Positions 27,646 to 37,143 of a stretch of 64,000 nt of DNA are shown here, one piece after another (positions within the stretch are counted from its first letter, which is position 1; every line of letters begins with the position of its first letter). This stretch comes from Saprospiraceae bacterium (GTDB taxonomy: Bacteria > Bacteroidota > Bacteroidia > Chitinophagales > Saprospiraceae): contig JAHDEL010000005.1 in the NCBI GenBank assembly GCA_020628855.1, positions 74,032 to 138,031 on the forward strand, written 5' to 3'. The notes under the pieces were generated by a model. It was not told the origin of the DNA, ran no database searches, and saw only the letters and a list, made by a program, of their open reading frames with translations. Position numbers and translations under genes: made by a program.

Positions 27646-28374
27646 TTAGAGGGATTCTGCAATGGCAATTGTACCAACCGAAAGTCTGCAGTTTTTGATA
27701 TTCTTCAATAGTATTGATGCACATGCTTCAAGTGTTGCACCAGTTGTAAGAACATCGTCGACTAGTAGTAGGTGCTTTCCTTCCAGAGCAGTTTTACCTT
27801 TTTGAAACTGCATAGAGTCTGCAATGTTTTTCAACCTATTTTCTCTAGACATAGCAGTTTGCGATTCCGTGAAATGTGATTTCTTAAGCAAGTGTATCAC
27901 AGGAATATCTAATCCTTCGCTAATGGCTCTTGCGAAGACTTCACTTTGATTATATCCACGTTGTGCTCTTCGTTTTTCGTGTAGAGGTACTGGAACAATA
28001 TAATCAGGGGTTTCCAGGCTGGGGCTTGCTTTGTAGAGAGAGGCGAACCGCTGGCCTAATTTTTCTCCAACTACTCTCTTTCTATTGTACTTCAATTGGT
28101 GAATACAGTTCTGGATTTTACCTTCTTTATAAAAGTAGAATATTGCCGTTGCCGCAATCAGAGGAAACCTTCCCTTGAGCCGCATTTCCATATCATTATT
28201 GCGCACCTCAAAAAAAGTGGTGAATGGGAGGTCTAGTTTACAGTCTAAACAAAAGATATCTTCTCTGATGGGCTCTTGTTCGAAGCAACCAATGCAAGCT
28301 TGTGGGTAGATAAAGTGAAGAATACTCTCTCCAACTTCTTTAAGAATTGCAAAAACACTTGATCGGGATGTCAT
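27646..28374 (-). CDS. ComF-family phosphoribosyltransferase-like protein
   Basis: This 242-residue protein has an N-terminal zinc-ribbon-like region (PQACIGCFEQE and FCLDCKLDLP, two CxxC pairs) and a C-terminal PRTase-like fold with the PRPP-binding loop HLLLVDDVLTTGATLEACA. It also contains RRAQRGYNQSEVFARAI, the family block used by ComFC/GntX. ComF proteins assist DNA uptake and recombination in competent bacteria; the exact activity is not settled. It is convergent with the LytTR gene and divergent from metG. Confidence 0.88.
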   Translation of the reverse strand: MTSRSSVFAILKEVGESILHFIYPQACIGCFEQEPIREDIFCLDCKLDLPFTTFFEVRNNDMEMRLKGRFPLIAATAIFYFYKEGKIQNCIHQLKYNRKRVVGEKLGQRFASLYKASPSLETPDYIVPVPLHEKRRAQRGYNQSEVFARAISEGLDIPVIHLLKKSHFTESQTAMSRENRLKNIADSMQFQKGKTALEGKHLLLVDDVLTTGATLEACASILLKNIKNCRLSVGTIAIAESL

Positions 28375-28466
28375 TAACCTAAATATAGTAGTCTTTGGTC
28401 AGAAAAAAATTATATATAAGATTATTATATATCGAAAGAAATTATCTTCGCACATTATTCCTTGGC

Positions 28467-30596
28467 ATGTCTCATTTTGATAAATATCTCATCACTGCAG
28501 CACTTCCCTATGCTAATGGTCCATTACACATTGGTCATCTAGCAGGAGCATATTTATCATCAGATATTTTCGCGCGTTTTCAGAGAATGTTTGGTAAAGA
28601 AGTAGTTTTTGTCTGTGGCTCGGATGAGCATGGTGCTGCCATTACCATGAAGGCACTCAAAGAGCAGACAACGCCTAAAGAAGTTGTTGACAAATACCAT
28701 ACACTATTCAAAGAAACATTTCAGCGGATAGGTATTTCCTTTGATATTTATCATAGAACATCTGATCCATTACATCACGAGACATCGCAGGATTTTTTTA
28801 GAACCTTGTACAAGAAAGGGATTTTTCAAACTAAAGAGACTAGCCAGTACTTTGATGAAGAAGCTGGTCAGTTCCTTGCAGATAGATACATTCAAGGGAC
28901 TTGTCCCAATTGTGGTTATGAAGAAGCCTATGGTGATCAATGTGAAAACTGTGGATCATCTCTCAGCCCAACTGAACTTAAGTCTCCGAAATCAACAATT
29001 TCTGGAGCTAAACCTGTATTAAAGACTACAACTCATTTTTATCTCCCTTTGGACCAAGATGCTTCCTGGTTAAAGGAGTGGCTAGAATCTGGAAAGGTAG
29101 ATAGTGTTGAACTTCATAATCCATCTGATTGGAAGAACCATGTATTAGGTCAATGTAAATCTTGGATTGACAATGGTCTTCTACCACGTGCAATGACCAG
29201 GGATTTGGACTGGGGTGTTGATGTTCCTCAAGAAATAAATGGGAGTCAAGGCAAGAAACTCTATGTATGGCTTGATGCGCCTATAGGTTATATTTCGGCT
29301 ACTAAGGCCTGGGCAACCGAAAATGGTAAGAATTGGGAAGAGTATTGGAAGTCTGATGATACTGCTTTAGTCCACTTCATCGGCAAAGACAACATCGTTT
29401 TCCATTGTATCATTTTTCCATCGATATTAAAGTCGCATGGAGGCTATAACCTTCCGGTAAATGTACCTGCAAACCAATTTATGAACCTTGAAGGGAACAA
29501 AATTTCAACTTCAAAGAATTGGGCAGTTTGGGTACATGAATACTTAGATGAGATTCCTCATAGAGAAGATGAGTTAAGGTATTGTATGATAAAGAACATG
29601 CCTGAACTTAAGGACAGTGAATTTACTTGGAAGAATTATCAAGACTGCACTAATAATGAATTGGTTAATAACCTTGGCAACTTTGTCAATAGAGTAGTGG
29701 TGTTGATCAATAAATACTATGAAAGTGAGCTGCCAGAATATGATGTTTGGGCTCCGATTGAAGGCCCTGGAACACAAGAAGAGCTGACAAGTTATGAAGG
29801 TGAGATGCTTCATCTTTTTGACAAATTGCATGCCCTTTATGAGCATATCCAGCAGTATAATTTTAGAGGAGCATTATCTGTCTTGATGGAAATCTCAACA
29901 ACTGGAAATCAAATACTGCAGAATAATGCACCATGGCAGTTGATTAAGACAGATGAAGAAGCTGTTAAGACTGTGATGATGCTGGCAGTACAGTATGTAG
30001 CAGCACTGCGAGTTGCGATCAGGCCATTCTTACCATTTACATCAGATAAGCTGAGTCGCCTACTTAACATGGAGACCATCAAAGAGGAAGGTGAATGGAC
30101 TCAAATGATGAATGCATTAGCTGAAGGTGATGATATTATTCACAGCGGGCAGAAAATTGGAAAACCTGAACATATTTTTTCAAGAATAGAAGATGAAGTT
30201 ATAGAACAACAAATGACAAAACTCCAATCAAGTAACTCGAACCCAGCTGACAATTTTACTCCTCAGAAAGACACAATCCAGTTTGATGATTTCATGAAAA
30301 TGGATCTACGAACTGCAACCATTCTCACAGCTGAAAAAGTAGAGAAAACTGATAAGCTTTTAAAGTTAGAATTGGATCTTGGTTATGAGCAAAGAATAGT
30401 GGTGTCTGGAATTGCAAAATCGTATAAGCCAGAAGATATCATTGGGAAGCAAGTAACCTTGCTTGCCAATCTTGCTCCCCGAAAAATCAGAGGGATAGAA
30501 TCCCAAGGCATGATATTGATGGCAGACAATGGTGATGATGAGTTATGCTTTATTAATCCTGATGATAGCTGGACCAATGGCATGACAATTAGTTAG
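28467..30596 (+). CDS. metG: Methionyl-tRNA synthetase
   Basis: The ATG at 28467 (MSHFDKYLITAALPYANG) gives 709 residues; an upstream in-frame start at 28395 would add an unlikely 24-residue basic extension. The class I signature HIGH is in PLHIGHLAGAYL. The zinc knuckle has two CxxC pairs (TCPNCG and CENCGS, about residues 145-168). The KMSKS loop is NKISTSKNW. An anticodon-binding helical domain follows, and residues about 600-709 form the fused EMAP/Trbp111 tRNA-binding domain (FDDFMKMDLRTATILTAEKV) used for dimerisation and tRNA capture. The final domain marks the long bacterial form. Confidence 0.97.
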   Translation: MSHFDKYLITAALPYANGPLHIGHLAGAYLSSDIFARFQRMFGKEVVFVCGSDEHGAAITMKALKEQTTPKEVVDKYHTLFKETFQRIGISFDIYHRTSDPLHHETSQDFFRTLYKKGIFQTKETSQYFDEEAGQFLADRYIQGTCPNCGYEEAYGDQCENCGSSLSPTELKSPKSTISGAKPVLKTTTHFYLPLDQDASWLKEWLESGKVDSVELHNPSDWKNHVLGQCKSWIDNGLLPRAMTRDLDWGVDVPQEINGSQGKKLYVWLDAPIGYISATKAWATENGKNWEEYWKSDDTALVHFIGKDNIVFHCIIFPSILKSHGGYNLPVNVPANQFMNLEGNKISTSKNWAVWVHEYLDEIPHREDELRYCMIKNMPELKDSEFTWKNYQDCTNNELVNNLGNFVNRVVVLINKYYESELPEYDVWAPIEGPGTQEELTSYEGEMLHLFDKLHALYEHIQQYNFRGALSVLMEISTTGNQILQNNAPWQLIKTDEEAVKTVMMLAVQYVAALRVAIRPFLPFTSDKLSRLLNMETIKEEGEWTQMMNALAEGDDIIHSGQKIGKPEHIFSRIEDEVIEQQMTKLQSSNSNPADNFTPQKDTIQFDDFMKMDLRTATILTAEKVEKTDKLLKLELDLGYEQRIVVSGIAKSYKPEDIIGKQVTLLANLAPRKIRGIESQGMILMADNGDDELCFINPDDSWTNGMTIS

Positions 30597-30621
30597 CAAG
30601 GTTTTTGTAGGTTTTTTTACT

Positions 30622-31392
30622 ATGAAGACAAAGCAAGAGATTGTAAAGAATTGGTTACATAGGTATACTGGCCTTCCGCTACATAAGTTTGGTGAATACA
30701 TATTGTTAGTAAACTTCAGTAGATACGTCTATGATTTTGCTAAAATGTATAAAGTTAAAGTAGTTGGTAAGGATAGAGCAATGCAAGTAGCAACTCACGA
30801 CAACATCAGCATAATAAATTTTGGAATGGGAAGTCCGAATGCTGCCACGATTATGGATCTTTTGACAGCAATAAAACCAAAGGCAGTCCTCTTCTTAGGG
30901 AAGTGTGGTGGAGTGAAGAAAAAGAATGCTGTTGGCGATCTCATTCTACCAATAGCTTCGATTAGAGGTGAAGGAACATCTGATGATTATTTTCCTCCAG
31001 AAGTGCCTGCTTTACCGGCGTTTGCAATGCAAAAAGCGATATCTACCACAATTAGAGATTATAAGCAAGACTATTGGACAGGTACAGTATATACCACGAA
31101 TAGACGGGTATGGGAACATGATAGTGTATTCAAAGATTACTTAAAGAAGATAAGAGTAATTGCCGTCGAAATGGAAACGGCAACCATCTTCTCAGTAGGC
31201 TTCAAGAACAAAATTCCGACAGGGGCCTTACTTCTAATTTCTGACATGCCAATGGACCCTGAAGGTGTAAAAACGGAAAAGAGTGACAAGGTTGTTTCAA
31301 AGAAATTTGTCAACTCCCACTTGAAGATTGGAATAGACTCTCTCAAACAGCTCATAAATAATTCATTGACTGTAAAACACTTGAGATTCTAG
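30622..31392 (+). CDS. amn: AMP nucleosidase
   Basis: The 256-residue protein is the short Bacteroidota form of AMP nucleosidase, which hydrolyses AMP to adenine and ribose 5-phosphate. It matches the nucleoside-phosphorylase-like domain: INFGMGSPNAATIMDLL, VLFLGKCGGVKKKNAVGD, GTSDDYFPPEVPALP, and the substrate-binding IAVEMETATIFSVGF with the catalytic acid later in LLLISDMPMDPEGVK. The N-terminal regulatory domain of the longer proteobacterial enzyme is absent. The stop overlaps the convergent methylase stop by four bases. Confidence 0.88.
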   Translation: MKTKQEIVKNWLHRYTGLPLHKFGEYILLVNFSRYVYDFAKMYKVKVVGKDRAMQVATHDNISIINFGMGSPNAATIMDLLTAIKPKAVLFLGKCGGVKKKNAVGDLILPIASIRGEGTSDDYFPPEVPALPAFAMQKAISTTIRDYKQDYWTGTVYTTNRRVWEHDSVFKDYLKKIRVIAVEMETATIFSVGFKNKIPTGALLLISDMPMDPEGVKTEKSDKVVSKKFVNSHLKIGIDSLKQLINNSLTVKHLRF

Positions 31393-32093
31393 GAATAACC
31401 AAGCAGAAAAATACAGAATGCTTTACCAAGAACAGGAGTAGTTTTTTTCCATTCGCGGATAGATTTTGTCTGAATGGACTCTTCTGGCGAGGTAAGATTC
31501 TTAGCAATACAGAGGTTCATTTCAGGATTACAATATTTCAGTATGTGCTCTACAAGTCTATCATTTCTATACGGAGTCTCAATAAAAATCTGAGTACTCT
31601 TTAGCTTGGAGGCACTTCTATCTAATGTTTGTAGAGCTTGCTGCAGTTGTGGTGTCTTAATTGGAAGATAGCCATGAAAGGTAAAGTTCTGACCATTGAA
31701 ACCACTTGCCATCAGTGCGAGGATTATTGAGTTTGGTCCAACCAAAGGCTTTATATGGATAGATGAGCGGTGTGCAATTTTAACAAGAGCATGGCCTGGA
31801 TCGGCTATGCAAGGTGTTCCACTTTCTGAAAGTAAACCAACTTGGAGGTTATTGTTCCAAGCTTTTTTAACATCACCAATTATCTCGTTAGAGTTTTGCT
31901 TTGGTAACTCTAACCATGTGTAGTCATCAATTGCCTTTCCAGCTTTTAAAGAAGAAATCCAACGTCTGGCTGTTCGGATTCTTTCACAAACTAAAACATC
32001 ACAATTGGTGAGATTTTCCAGATACTCTTTTGTCACAAAATGTTGATTATGTTCAAAGAGAGGAACAGGTAGGAGTATGAGAGATGCCTTCAT
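31389..32093 (-). CDS. RsmI-like tetrapyrrole-methylase-family methyltransferase
   Basis: This 234-residue SAM-dependent methyltransferase is of the class that includes 16S rRNA 2'-O-methyltransferase RsmI. GLLSESGTPCIADPGHALVK (about residues 91-110), VGPNSIILALMASGFN and FHGYLPIKTPQLQQAL are typical. The N terminus lacks the usual VATPIGNLxD motif of full RsmI (it reads LILLPVPLFEHN), and the protein is about 40 residues shorter at the C terminus. It therefore belongs to a shorter RsmI-like branch whose target is not certain. It starts 2 bases after the TPR gene. Confidence 0.82.
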   Translation of the reverse strand: MKASLILLPVPLFEHNQHFVTKEYLENLTNCDVLVCERIRTARRWISSLKAGKAIDDYTWLELPKQNSNEIIGDVKKAWNNNLQVGLLSESGTPCIADPGHALVKIAHRSSIHIKPLVGPNSIILALMASGFNGQNFTFHGYLPIKTPQLQQALQTLDRSASKLKSTQIFIETPYRNDRLVEHILKYCNPEMNLCIAKNLTSPEESIQTKSIREWKKTTPVLGKAFCIFLLGYS

Positions 32094-32094
32094 C

Positions 32095-33600
32095 CTAAGA
32101 TTTTCCTTTTAATCTGAGAAGACCTGACTTAGCTTTCTGATGGAGACTATGTCTGTAGTCATCAGGATCCATTTTCAAGCAACGAGTGAAATATTCTTGA
32201 GCTTTATCAAATTGATTTTGACTCTCGAAAATAACACCCAGTTGTAGTGCTGCATTACAAGCAAAAAAGCTCTCCTCATAAATTGGGTTATTCAATAGAA
32301 GGGTGTAATTCGAGATAGCATCTGGGTAATTATACATTTTTTGCGAAATTCTCCCTAGTCTATATAAGTACTCAGCTCTCAATACATCTTGATAATAGAA
32401 GAGGTGTGCCTTCTTAATCAAATGAGTAAAAGCTTGTTGATAGTAGCCACCATCAAAGAGTAGTCTCGCTTTGAGCAAATCAGGATGTGGTATTATTGCT
32501 TTGTCAGCTTCTTTTTGGGCTTGTTTATCGTCGTCGATCGTATCATATCCAAAAGTCTGAACTTTATTCATGTTGGACTTATAGCCGGCAATATTGTCAT
32601 TCAGAATGAGCTCGCCCCAAGCTATTTTTTGGTATGCTTCTTTGATGTAGTGGCGACCCTCAAATGTTGTGACAAAGGTATTAAGAGAAGAGATTGCTTC
32701 AGAATCAACTTTTCTGAGGAGGCAAAGTCCTTTCAGGAAGTAGAGATAGGGAAGTTTTTGAAAGTCACTTGTCTTGATTGAATGAATGTATTCTAAAGCA
32801 GCTGCATTATTGCCACTTCTTTGCGCTACTTTGATAGCTACAAATCGGGCTAATGGGCTCGTGTTATTTACTACATCCGTTTGGGTAAAATACTTCCAAG
32901 CTTCTGAGGGCTTATTCTCTTGATAGAGTTTGATAAAAGTCAGTATGACTTCTGCTTCTTGATTAAAAAGCGGTGTATCTTTTTCGAACTCAATTAAGGA
33001 GGAAATTTCGTTTAGTCCCTGATCAATACTGCCAGAGATTCCAATGAGGTTCTTTACTACACCTGGCAGTGGGACTGTTTCAATAAGTGCATGGATTATG
33101 GACAGACTCTTATTATAGAGCAAGAATTCGGGAAACTGTTCTTTAGCTTTTTCTAGAACATAATACGCTTGATACAGTTCTCTAGCACTTTGGACTAATT
33201 CGTCAAACTTAGATTTATTGAGAGCCCACATCAGTAGAATTTCAGCTTCAGCAAAATGGTAGTAGGGATCTGCTTTATCACCTTTTGATTCTAGAATTTG
33301 TAGTCTTTTCTTTTTGTTTCCCTTGAGTCTTTTGAAATCCTCATCTCTTTCAAAAATGAATAGCGTTAGAAAATCAATATAGTTTTCTAAGTGGATTGCT
33401 GCAAGGTTGTTTGGATTCGCTTGCATAATGGAGTCAAGAGTCTCTTGACCTAATTCTAAGTTGAGATTTGTAATCTGTTGGTAAGCGAGTTGAATGTCTT
33501 GATTGTAGTCAAAATATCCCTGCGCAGAGTTATTAAAGGGTAATAACACGCAAAGCACAAAACAACAGTTATAAATAATGCGGGAAACCATCAATGACAT
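32095..33600 (-). CDS. Secreted tetratricopeptide-repeat protein
   Basis: The 501-residue protein begins with a signal peptide (IIYNCCFVLCVLLPFNNSAQ) when read from the ATG at 33600; an in-frame ATG at 33591 is equally plausible. Most of the rest is helical hairpins of TPR or Sel1-like type. The clearest copies are C-terminal: DVLRAEYLYRLGRISQKMYN, AALQLGVIFESQNQFDKAQE and YFTRCLKMDPDDYRHSLHQK. No enzymatic domain is visible. It probably serves as a periplasmic scaffold. It is transcribed ahead of the RsmI-like gene. Confidence 0.75.
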   Translation of the reverse strand: MSLMVSRIIYNCCFVLCVLLPFNNSAQGYFDYNQDIQLAYQQITNLNLELGQETLDSIMQANPNNLAAIHLENYIDFLTLFIFERDEDFKRLKGNKKKRLQILESKGDKADPYYHFAEAEILLMWALNKSKFDELVQSARELYQAYYVLEKAKEQFPEFLLYNKSLSIIHALIETVPLPGVVKNLIGISGSIDQGLNEISSLIEFEKDTPLFNQEAEVILTFIKLYQENKPSEAWKYFTQTDVVNNTSPLARFVAIKVAQRSGNNAAALEYIHSIKTSDFQKLPYLYFLKGLCLLRKVDSEAISSLNTFVTTFEGRHYIKEAYQKIAWGELILNDNIAGYKSNMNKVQTFGYDTIDDDKQAQKEADKAIIPHPDLLKARLLFDGGYYQQAFTHLIKKAHLFYYQDVLRAEYLYRLGRISQKMYNYPDAISNYTLLLNNPIYEESFFACNAALQLGVIFESQNQFDKAQEYFTRCLKMDPDDYRHSLHQKAKSGLLRLKGKS

Positions 33601-33664
33601 CAAAACGCAGATTCATAGGCCTGCGATATACATAAGACAAATTAAAACACCATAAGCCCCTAAC

Positions 33665-33691
33665 AAAAAACCCTTCACTAATGAAGGGTTT
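33665..33691 (-). terminator. Intrinsic terminator of the panD-to-zinc-ribbon operon
   Basis: AAACCCTTCA (33668-33677) and TGAAGGGTTT (33682-33691) pair perfectly over 10 bp around the loop CTAA. On the minus strand the stem is followed by a run of T (33670-33665). It begins 11 bases after the zinc-ribbon gene stop. Confidence 0.9.
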
Positions 33692-33701
33692 CTCTTTATT
33701 A

Positions 33702-34457
33702 TTAAGCTTCTTCTTTGACTATTCCTGCGATTTCGTTATCTACAAGTATTCTACTGCAATGTTCGCAAGCGATTATCTTTTTACGAAGACCTATTTCTAT
33801 TTGTACTTGAGGCGGGATTCTATTAAAACAACCGCTACAAGAATTTCTCTTAATTGTCGCTACCGCAATTCCGTTTCTATAACTTTCACGAATTCTATCG
33901 TAAGACTTTAGGATTCTTTCATCTACATTCTTTCTAGCCTTAGTTGATTTATTCTTAAGCTTTGTTTCTTCTTTTTCAGTCTTTTCAATAATTTTTGAAA
34001 GCTCTTCTTTTTTAGCTTCTAGTTGCTCTTTTTTACCTGCTATTCTAGAGTTACTCTCTTCGAGATTTTCATTTTTTTGTGCCTTGATTGCATCGACTTC
34101 TTTCATCTTTTTTTGAGACAATTGAATTTCCAATTCTTGTAATTCAATTTCTTTCGTCAATGCTTCGAACTCTCTATTATTCTTCACTTCATCCAATTGA
34201 GCTTTATATCTTTCGATTAGAGCTTCAGAAGTAGCAATGTTTTTTTTGTGGTTATTGAGCTCATCATCTAGCCCATCAACCTTTGTTTGTAATTTAGAAA
34301 CTCTGGTTTCAAGACCTTTGATTTCATCTTCAAGATCTTCTACCTCAATTGGTAATTCACCTTTTAAGACTTTGATCTCATCAATCTTAGAGTCTATCTC
34401 TTGAAGATTGTGAATGTTACGTAATCTTTCTTCTATCGTTAATGTCGTAGTTGCCAT
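33702..34457 (-). CDS. Coiled-coil protein with C4 zinc ribbon
   Basis: The 251-residue protein is a long antiparallel coiled coil (about residues 15-185, dense in Lys/Glu heptads) followed by a C-terminal zinc ribbon with two CxxC pairs (NSCSGCFNRIPP and IIACEHCSRIL). This is the architecture of the widespread C4-type zinc-ribbon family, which includes chlamydial CdsZ and H. pylori HP0958. Those proteins work as chaperones for flagellar or secretion components or bind RNA; the role in Bacteroidota is not established. It follows nif3 by 3 bases, as is common in the phylum, and precedes a strong terminator. Confidence 0.85.
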   Translation of the reverse strand: MATTTLTIEERLRNIHNLQEIDSKIDEIKVLKGELPIEVEDLEDEIKGLETRVSKLQTKVDGLDDELNNHKKNIATSEALIERYKAQLDEVKNNREFEALTKEIELQELEIQLSQKKMKEVDAIKAQKNENLEESNSRIAGKKEQLEAKKEELSKIIEKTEKEETKLKNKSTKARKNVDERILKSYDRIRESYRNGIAVATIKRNSCSGCFNRIPPQVQIEIGLRKKIIACEHCSRILVDNEIAGIVKEEA

Positions 34458-34460
34458 AAA

Positions 34461-35255
34461 TTAGAGGTAATTAACAGGGTTTGTATTCTCCTTAGTACAA
34501 TGGGCTGCAAAATTACTAAATTTTTCGCTTATTAACCTTGCTAATAATTCAATGGTATACTGCTCACTTTCGTAGTGGCCAATATCAGCCAGAATAATTT
34601 CACTATTGGCTTCAAAAAACTCATGATACTTGATATCAGATGTTATATAAATATCAGCTTCTTGTTGTTTTGCAGCTTGAAGTAAGAAGTAACCGCTTCC
34701 GCCGCAGATCGCAACTTTTTTGATTTGATCCTTGCAAAGATCAGTGTATTTAATAGTGCCACACTGCATGGTTTCTTTTACAAACTGAAGAAAGGCAATA
34801 GGGTTTTGACCAGCTGCTAGTTCACCCAATATACCAGAACCAATAGACCTGCCTTCAACAGCTTGCTTTGGCAAAAGTATTGTTGTATTTACTAGATTGA
34901 GTTTGTTTGCGATTTCTTGATTTACGCCATTGACCAATACATTATCAAGATTCGTGTGAATGGCTACGATTGCGATATCATGTTTAATAGCTGCAATGAT
35001 TGTCTTGTCAATGTAATGTTGATAATTTAGTCTTTTGATTCCTCGAAATAGTATAGGGTGATGTGCCACCACCACATTACAACCCCGACTAACAGCTTCC
35101 AGAATTACCGATTCAGTGCTGTCTAATGCAACTAGGACATTTTGAATAGGCATATCTGGATTTCCTACTATAATACCAGCATTGTCATACTCTTCTTGAT
35201 ACTTAAAAGGTGCAACAGAATCCAGATAATGATAGAGTTCTTTTACAGTAGTCAT
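34461..35255 (-). CDS. Nif3-like dinuclear metal-centre protein
   Basis: This 264-residue member of the NIF3/YbgI family shows the metal ligands of the toroidal hexamer: VVAHHPILFRGIKR (about residues 62-75), AIVAIHTNLDNV (about 96-107) and, near the C terminus, LADIGHYESEQYT. The ~100-residue PII-like insertion found in many Gram-positive and Bacteroidota members is missing, so this is the compact form. Its ATG overlaps the rfaE2 stop (ATGA). The enzymatic activity of the family is unsettled (GTP cyclohydrolase-like assignments exist). Confidence 0.88.
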   Translation of the reverse strand: MTTVKELYHYLDSVAPFKYQEEYDNAGIIVGNPDMPIQNVLVALDSTESVILEAVSRGCNVVVAHHPILFRGIKRLNYQHYIDKTIIAAIKHDIAIVAIHTNLDNVLVNGVNQEIANKLNLVNTTILLPKQAVEGRSIGSGILGELAAGQNPIAFLQFVKETMQCGTIKYTDLCKDQIKKVAICGGSGYFLLQAAKQQEADIYITSDIKYHEFFEANSEIILADIGHYESEQYTIELLARLISEKFSNFAAHCTKENTNPVNYL

Positions 35256-35716
35256 GAATCTAATCGTTTAAGAATTTGAGAAGAAGAATGCCCTTGCACA
35301 AAGGGTAGAGTAAGTACACGTCCCCCATTACCGGTAACATGGTCATGTCCAACAATCTCACTGACTTCATAATCTCCGCCTTTAACCAATATATCTGGGT
35401 TTATGGCTGTAATGAGATTTAAAGGTGTGTCCTCTGAAAAGCTGATAACAAAATCAACACAGGCTAGCGCAGCGATTACCAATTGTCTATCGGCAAGTGT
35501 GTGGATTGGACGATTTTTTCCCTTTAATCGAGACACTGATGCATCATCGTTAAGTGCTACTATCAATCTATCTCCAAGTGCTTTTGCTTGCTGCAAATAG
35601 GTAACATGACCTACATGTAAAAGATCAAAACAACCATTGGTGAAAACCAAAGAACCCAAAGGCTTCTGAAACTGGTCTAGCTGTTGTATAATTTTATGTG
35701 TTGTCTTTTCTACCAT
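35252..35716 (-). CDS. rfaE2: D-glycero-beta-D-manno-heptose 1-phosphate adenylyltransferase
   Basis: The 154-residue nucleotidyltransferase activates heptose 1-phosphate with ATP for lipopolysaccharide core synthesis. The cytidylyltransferase-fold signature is FTNGCFDLLHVGHVTYLQQA (with the HxGH motif), followed by LNDDASVSRLKGKNRPI, the family-specific LADRQLVIAAL, and VISFSEDTPLNLI. It is a stand-alone C-terminal-type enzyme, not the HldE fusion with a kinase. The start overlaps the preceding gene by 23 bases and the stop overlaps nif3. Confidence 0.92.
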   Translation of the reverse strand: MVEKTTHKIIQQLDQFQKPLGSLVFTNGCFDLLHVGHVTYLQQAKALGDRLIVALNDDASVSRLKGKNRPIHTLADRQLVIAALACVDFVISFSEDTPLNLITAINPDILVKGGDYEVSEIVGHDHVTGNGGRVLTLPFVQGHSSSQILKRLDS

Positions 35717-36728
35717 TTATTATTGGTAAAAGTACTAAGAAGATACCACCAAATAAGACATTGCAAAATAGCTGGATTGCAAAGAATATGATATTCGAAA
35801 AAGCAAATGCATCTGAATTGGCGAGTCCAAAAAGTAAGAGGCCATTAGTTACAAGAAAATGATAACTACCCATTCCTCCAGGAGACGGAAAGACTATTCC
35901 CAAAGTACCCAAAACAAAAATGACCATTCCGGCTTTAGCTCCTAGATGTTCTGTTGGACCAAAGGCAAAAAAGCAAAGGTAAGTCATCAGGTAGTAGCAC
36001 GTCCAAATGATGATTGAGTGCAGGATAAACACACTCACGTTTTCAAGATTGGTAATAGATGTAATACCATCAAGAAAGCTTTTTGACTTATTGACAATCC
36101 ATGTGTCTCTCCCAGTAGCAATTTGATTTTTTAGCCAAAAAAGAAATACGACCAATGCAATCAAACCAAACAGAGCCAAAGCCCCTAATTGATAGAGGGT
36201 AGAAATTTTGAAATTGTCTTGAAAAAAAGAGAAAATAATATCACTTGAAATCAGCAAAGCAATTGCAAGTACGACCAGAAGGCTCAGTATATCTGCTACT
36301 CGATCAATAACCACACTAGCAAGCACTTTTTCGAATGGTATGGATTCATTTCGACTTAGAATCCCAGTTTTCACGATTTCTCCTGCTCTAGGAACACCTA
36401 GATTTACGAAGTAACCTATCATTAATGCACCCAAAGTATTCAGAAAACCTGGACTGTAATTATCAGCTTTTAAGATTTGTTGCCACCTCAATGATCGAGA
36501 AATGCTGCTAATCATATAAACACAGAGGACTATAATAATCCATACCCAAGATACAGATGAGAAATCAGCAATTAACTTATCAATGAAAGAACAATTATCA
36601 TTTGGATTAGTATTGATGCAGTCTTCAAGATAGGCTGCTTGCTGTGACCTATACATCAGGTATAATATCAACAGACCTAAGGCAGCAAAGAAGAGGACTT
36701 TTAGCGCCTCTGAGAGTTTGCTATTCAC
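35694..36728 (-). CDS. Flippase-like membrane protein (LPG synthase transmembrane family, UPF0104)
   Basis: The 344-residue protein has about eight membrane helices and the pattern of the lysylphosphatidylglycerol-synthase transmembrane family: SISRSLRWQQILK, MIGYFVNLGVPRAGEIVKTG, VIDRVADILSLL and GIVFPSPGGMGSYHFLV. The aminoacyl-transferase domain of MprF is absent, so it is a flippase-like or uncharacterised membrane protein. The start is a GTG at 36728, 9 bases after the panD stop. Position next to heptose activation suggests an envelope-lipid role; this is inference. Confidence 0.83.
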   Translation of the reverse strand: MNSKLSEALKVLFFAALGLLILYLMYRSQQAAYLEDCINTNPNDNCSFIDKLIADFSSVSWVWIIIVLCVYMISSISRSLRWQQILKADNYSPGFLNTLGALMIGYFVNLGVPRAGEIVKTGILSRNESIPFEKVLASVVIDRVADILSLLVVLAIALLISSDIIFSFFQDNFKISTLYQLGALALFGLIALVVFLFWLKNQIATGRDTWIVNKSKSFLDGITSITNLENVSVFILHSIIIWTCYYLMTYLCFFAFGPTEHLGAKAGMVIFVLGTLGIVFPSPGGMGSYHFLVTNGLLLFGLANSDAFAFSNIIFFAIQLFCNVLFGGIFLVLLPIINGRKDNT

Positions 36729-36737
36729 AATTTGGAC

Positions 36738-37085
36738 TTAAGACAATCTATTGTCTTCATTCGGGAAGACGGTCACAGCTTTATATTTCCTTGCTTCTTC
36801 TTGAGACATATAGCCATACGAGATAATAATAACTACATCGCCTATCTCTGCTCTACGAGCTGCTGCCCCATTTAAGCAAATAACACCTGAGCCTCTTTCG
36901 CCAGTAATAACGTAGGTTTCTAGTCTTTCACCATTGTTATTATTCACGATTTGGACGCGCTCTCCTTCAATGAGGTTTGCAGCATCCATGAGATCTTCAT
37001 CAATAGTAATCGAACCAACATAGTTCAAGTTAGCCTGAGTGATAGTGGCTCTATGAATTTTTGATTTGTGTACCTTAATTAACAT
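36738..37085 (-). CDS. panD: Aspartate 1-decarboxylase (pyruvoyl enzyme)
   Basis: The 115-residue proenzyme makes beta-alanine from aspartate for pantothenate and CoA. Self-cleavage occurs at the canonical Gly24-Ser25 ([12 protein letters not shown]), creating the pyruvoyl cofactor. Downstream motifs [20 protein letters not shown] and [11 protein letters not shown] match. Length is normal. It heads the minus-strand operon that continues with the flippase-like gene, rfaE2, nif3 and the zinc-ribbon gene. On the minus strand TACTTTTG (37098-37091), a -7 type element, ends only 5 bases before the ATG, hinting at a nearly leaderless transcript. Confidence 0.94.
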   Translation of the reverse strand: MLIKVHKSKIHRATITQANLNYVGSITIDEDLMDAANLIEGERVQIVNNNNGERLETYVITGERGSGVICLNGAAARRAEIGDVVIIISYGYMSQEEARKYKAVTVFPNEDNRLS

Positions 37086-37143
37086 AGGAGCAAAAGTAAA
37101 TCAAATAATGATGCTTTGGGTAAAAATTCAACGTCTCGATGAG

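Noticed and set aside
28395..28466. Upstream extension of metG
   Set aside because: The extra 24 basic residues have no counterpart in the enzyme; the ATG at 28467 gives the expected N terminus.
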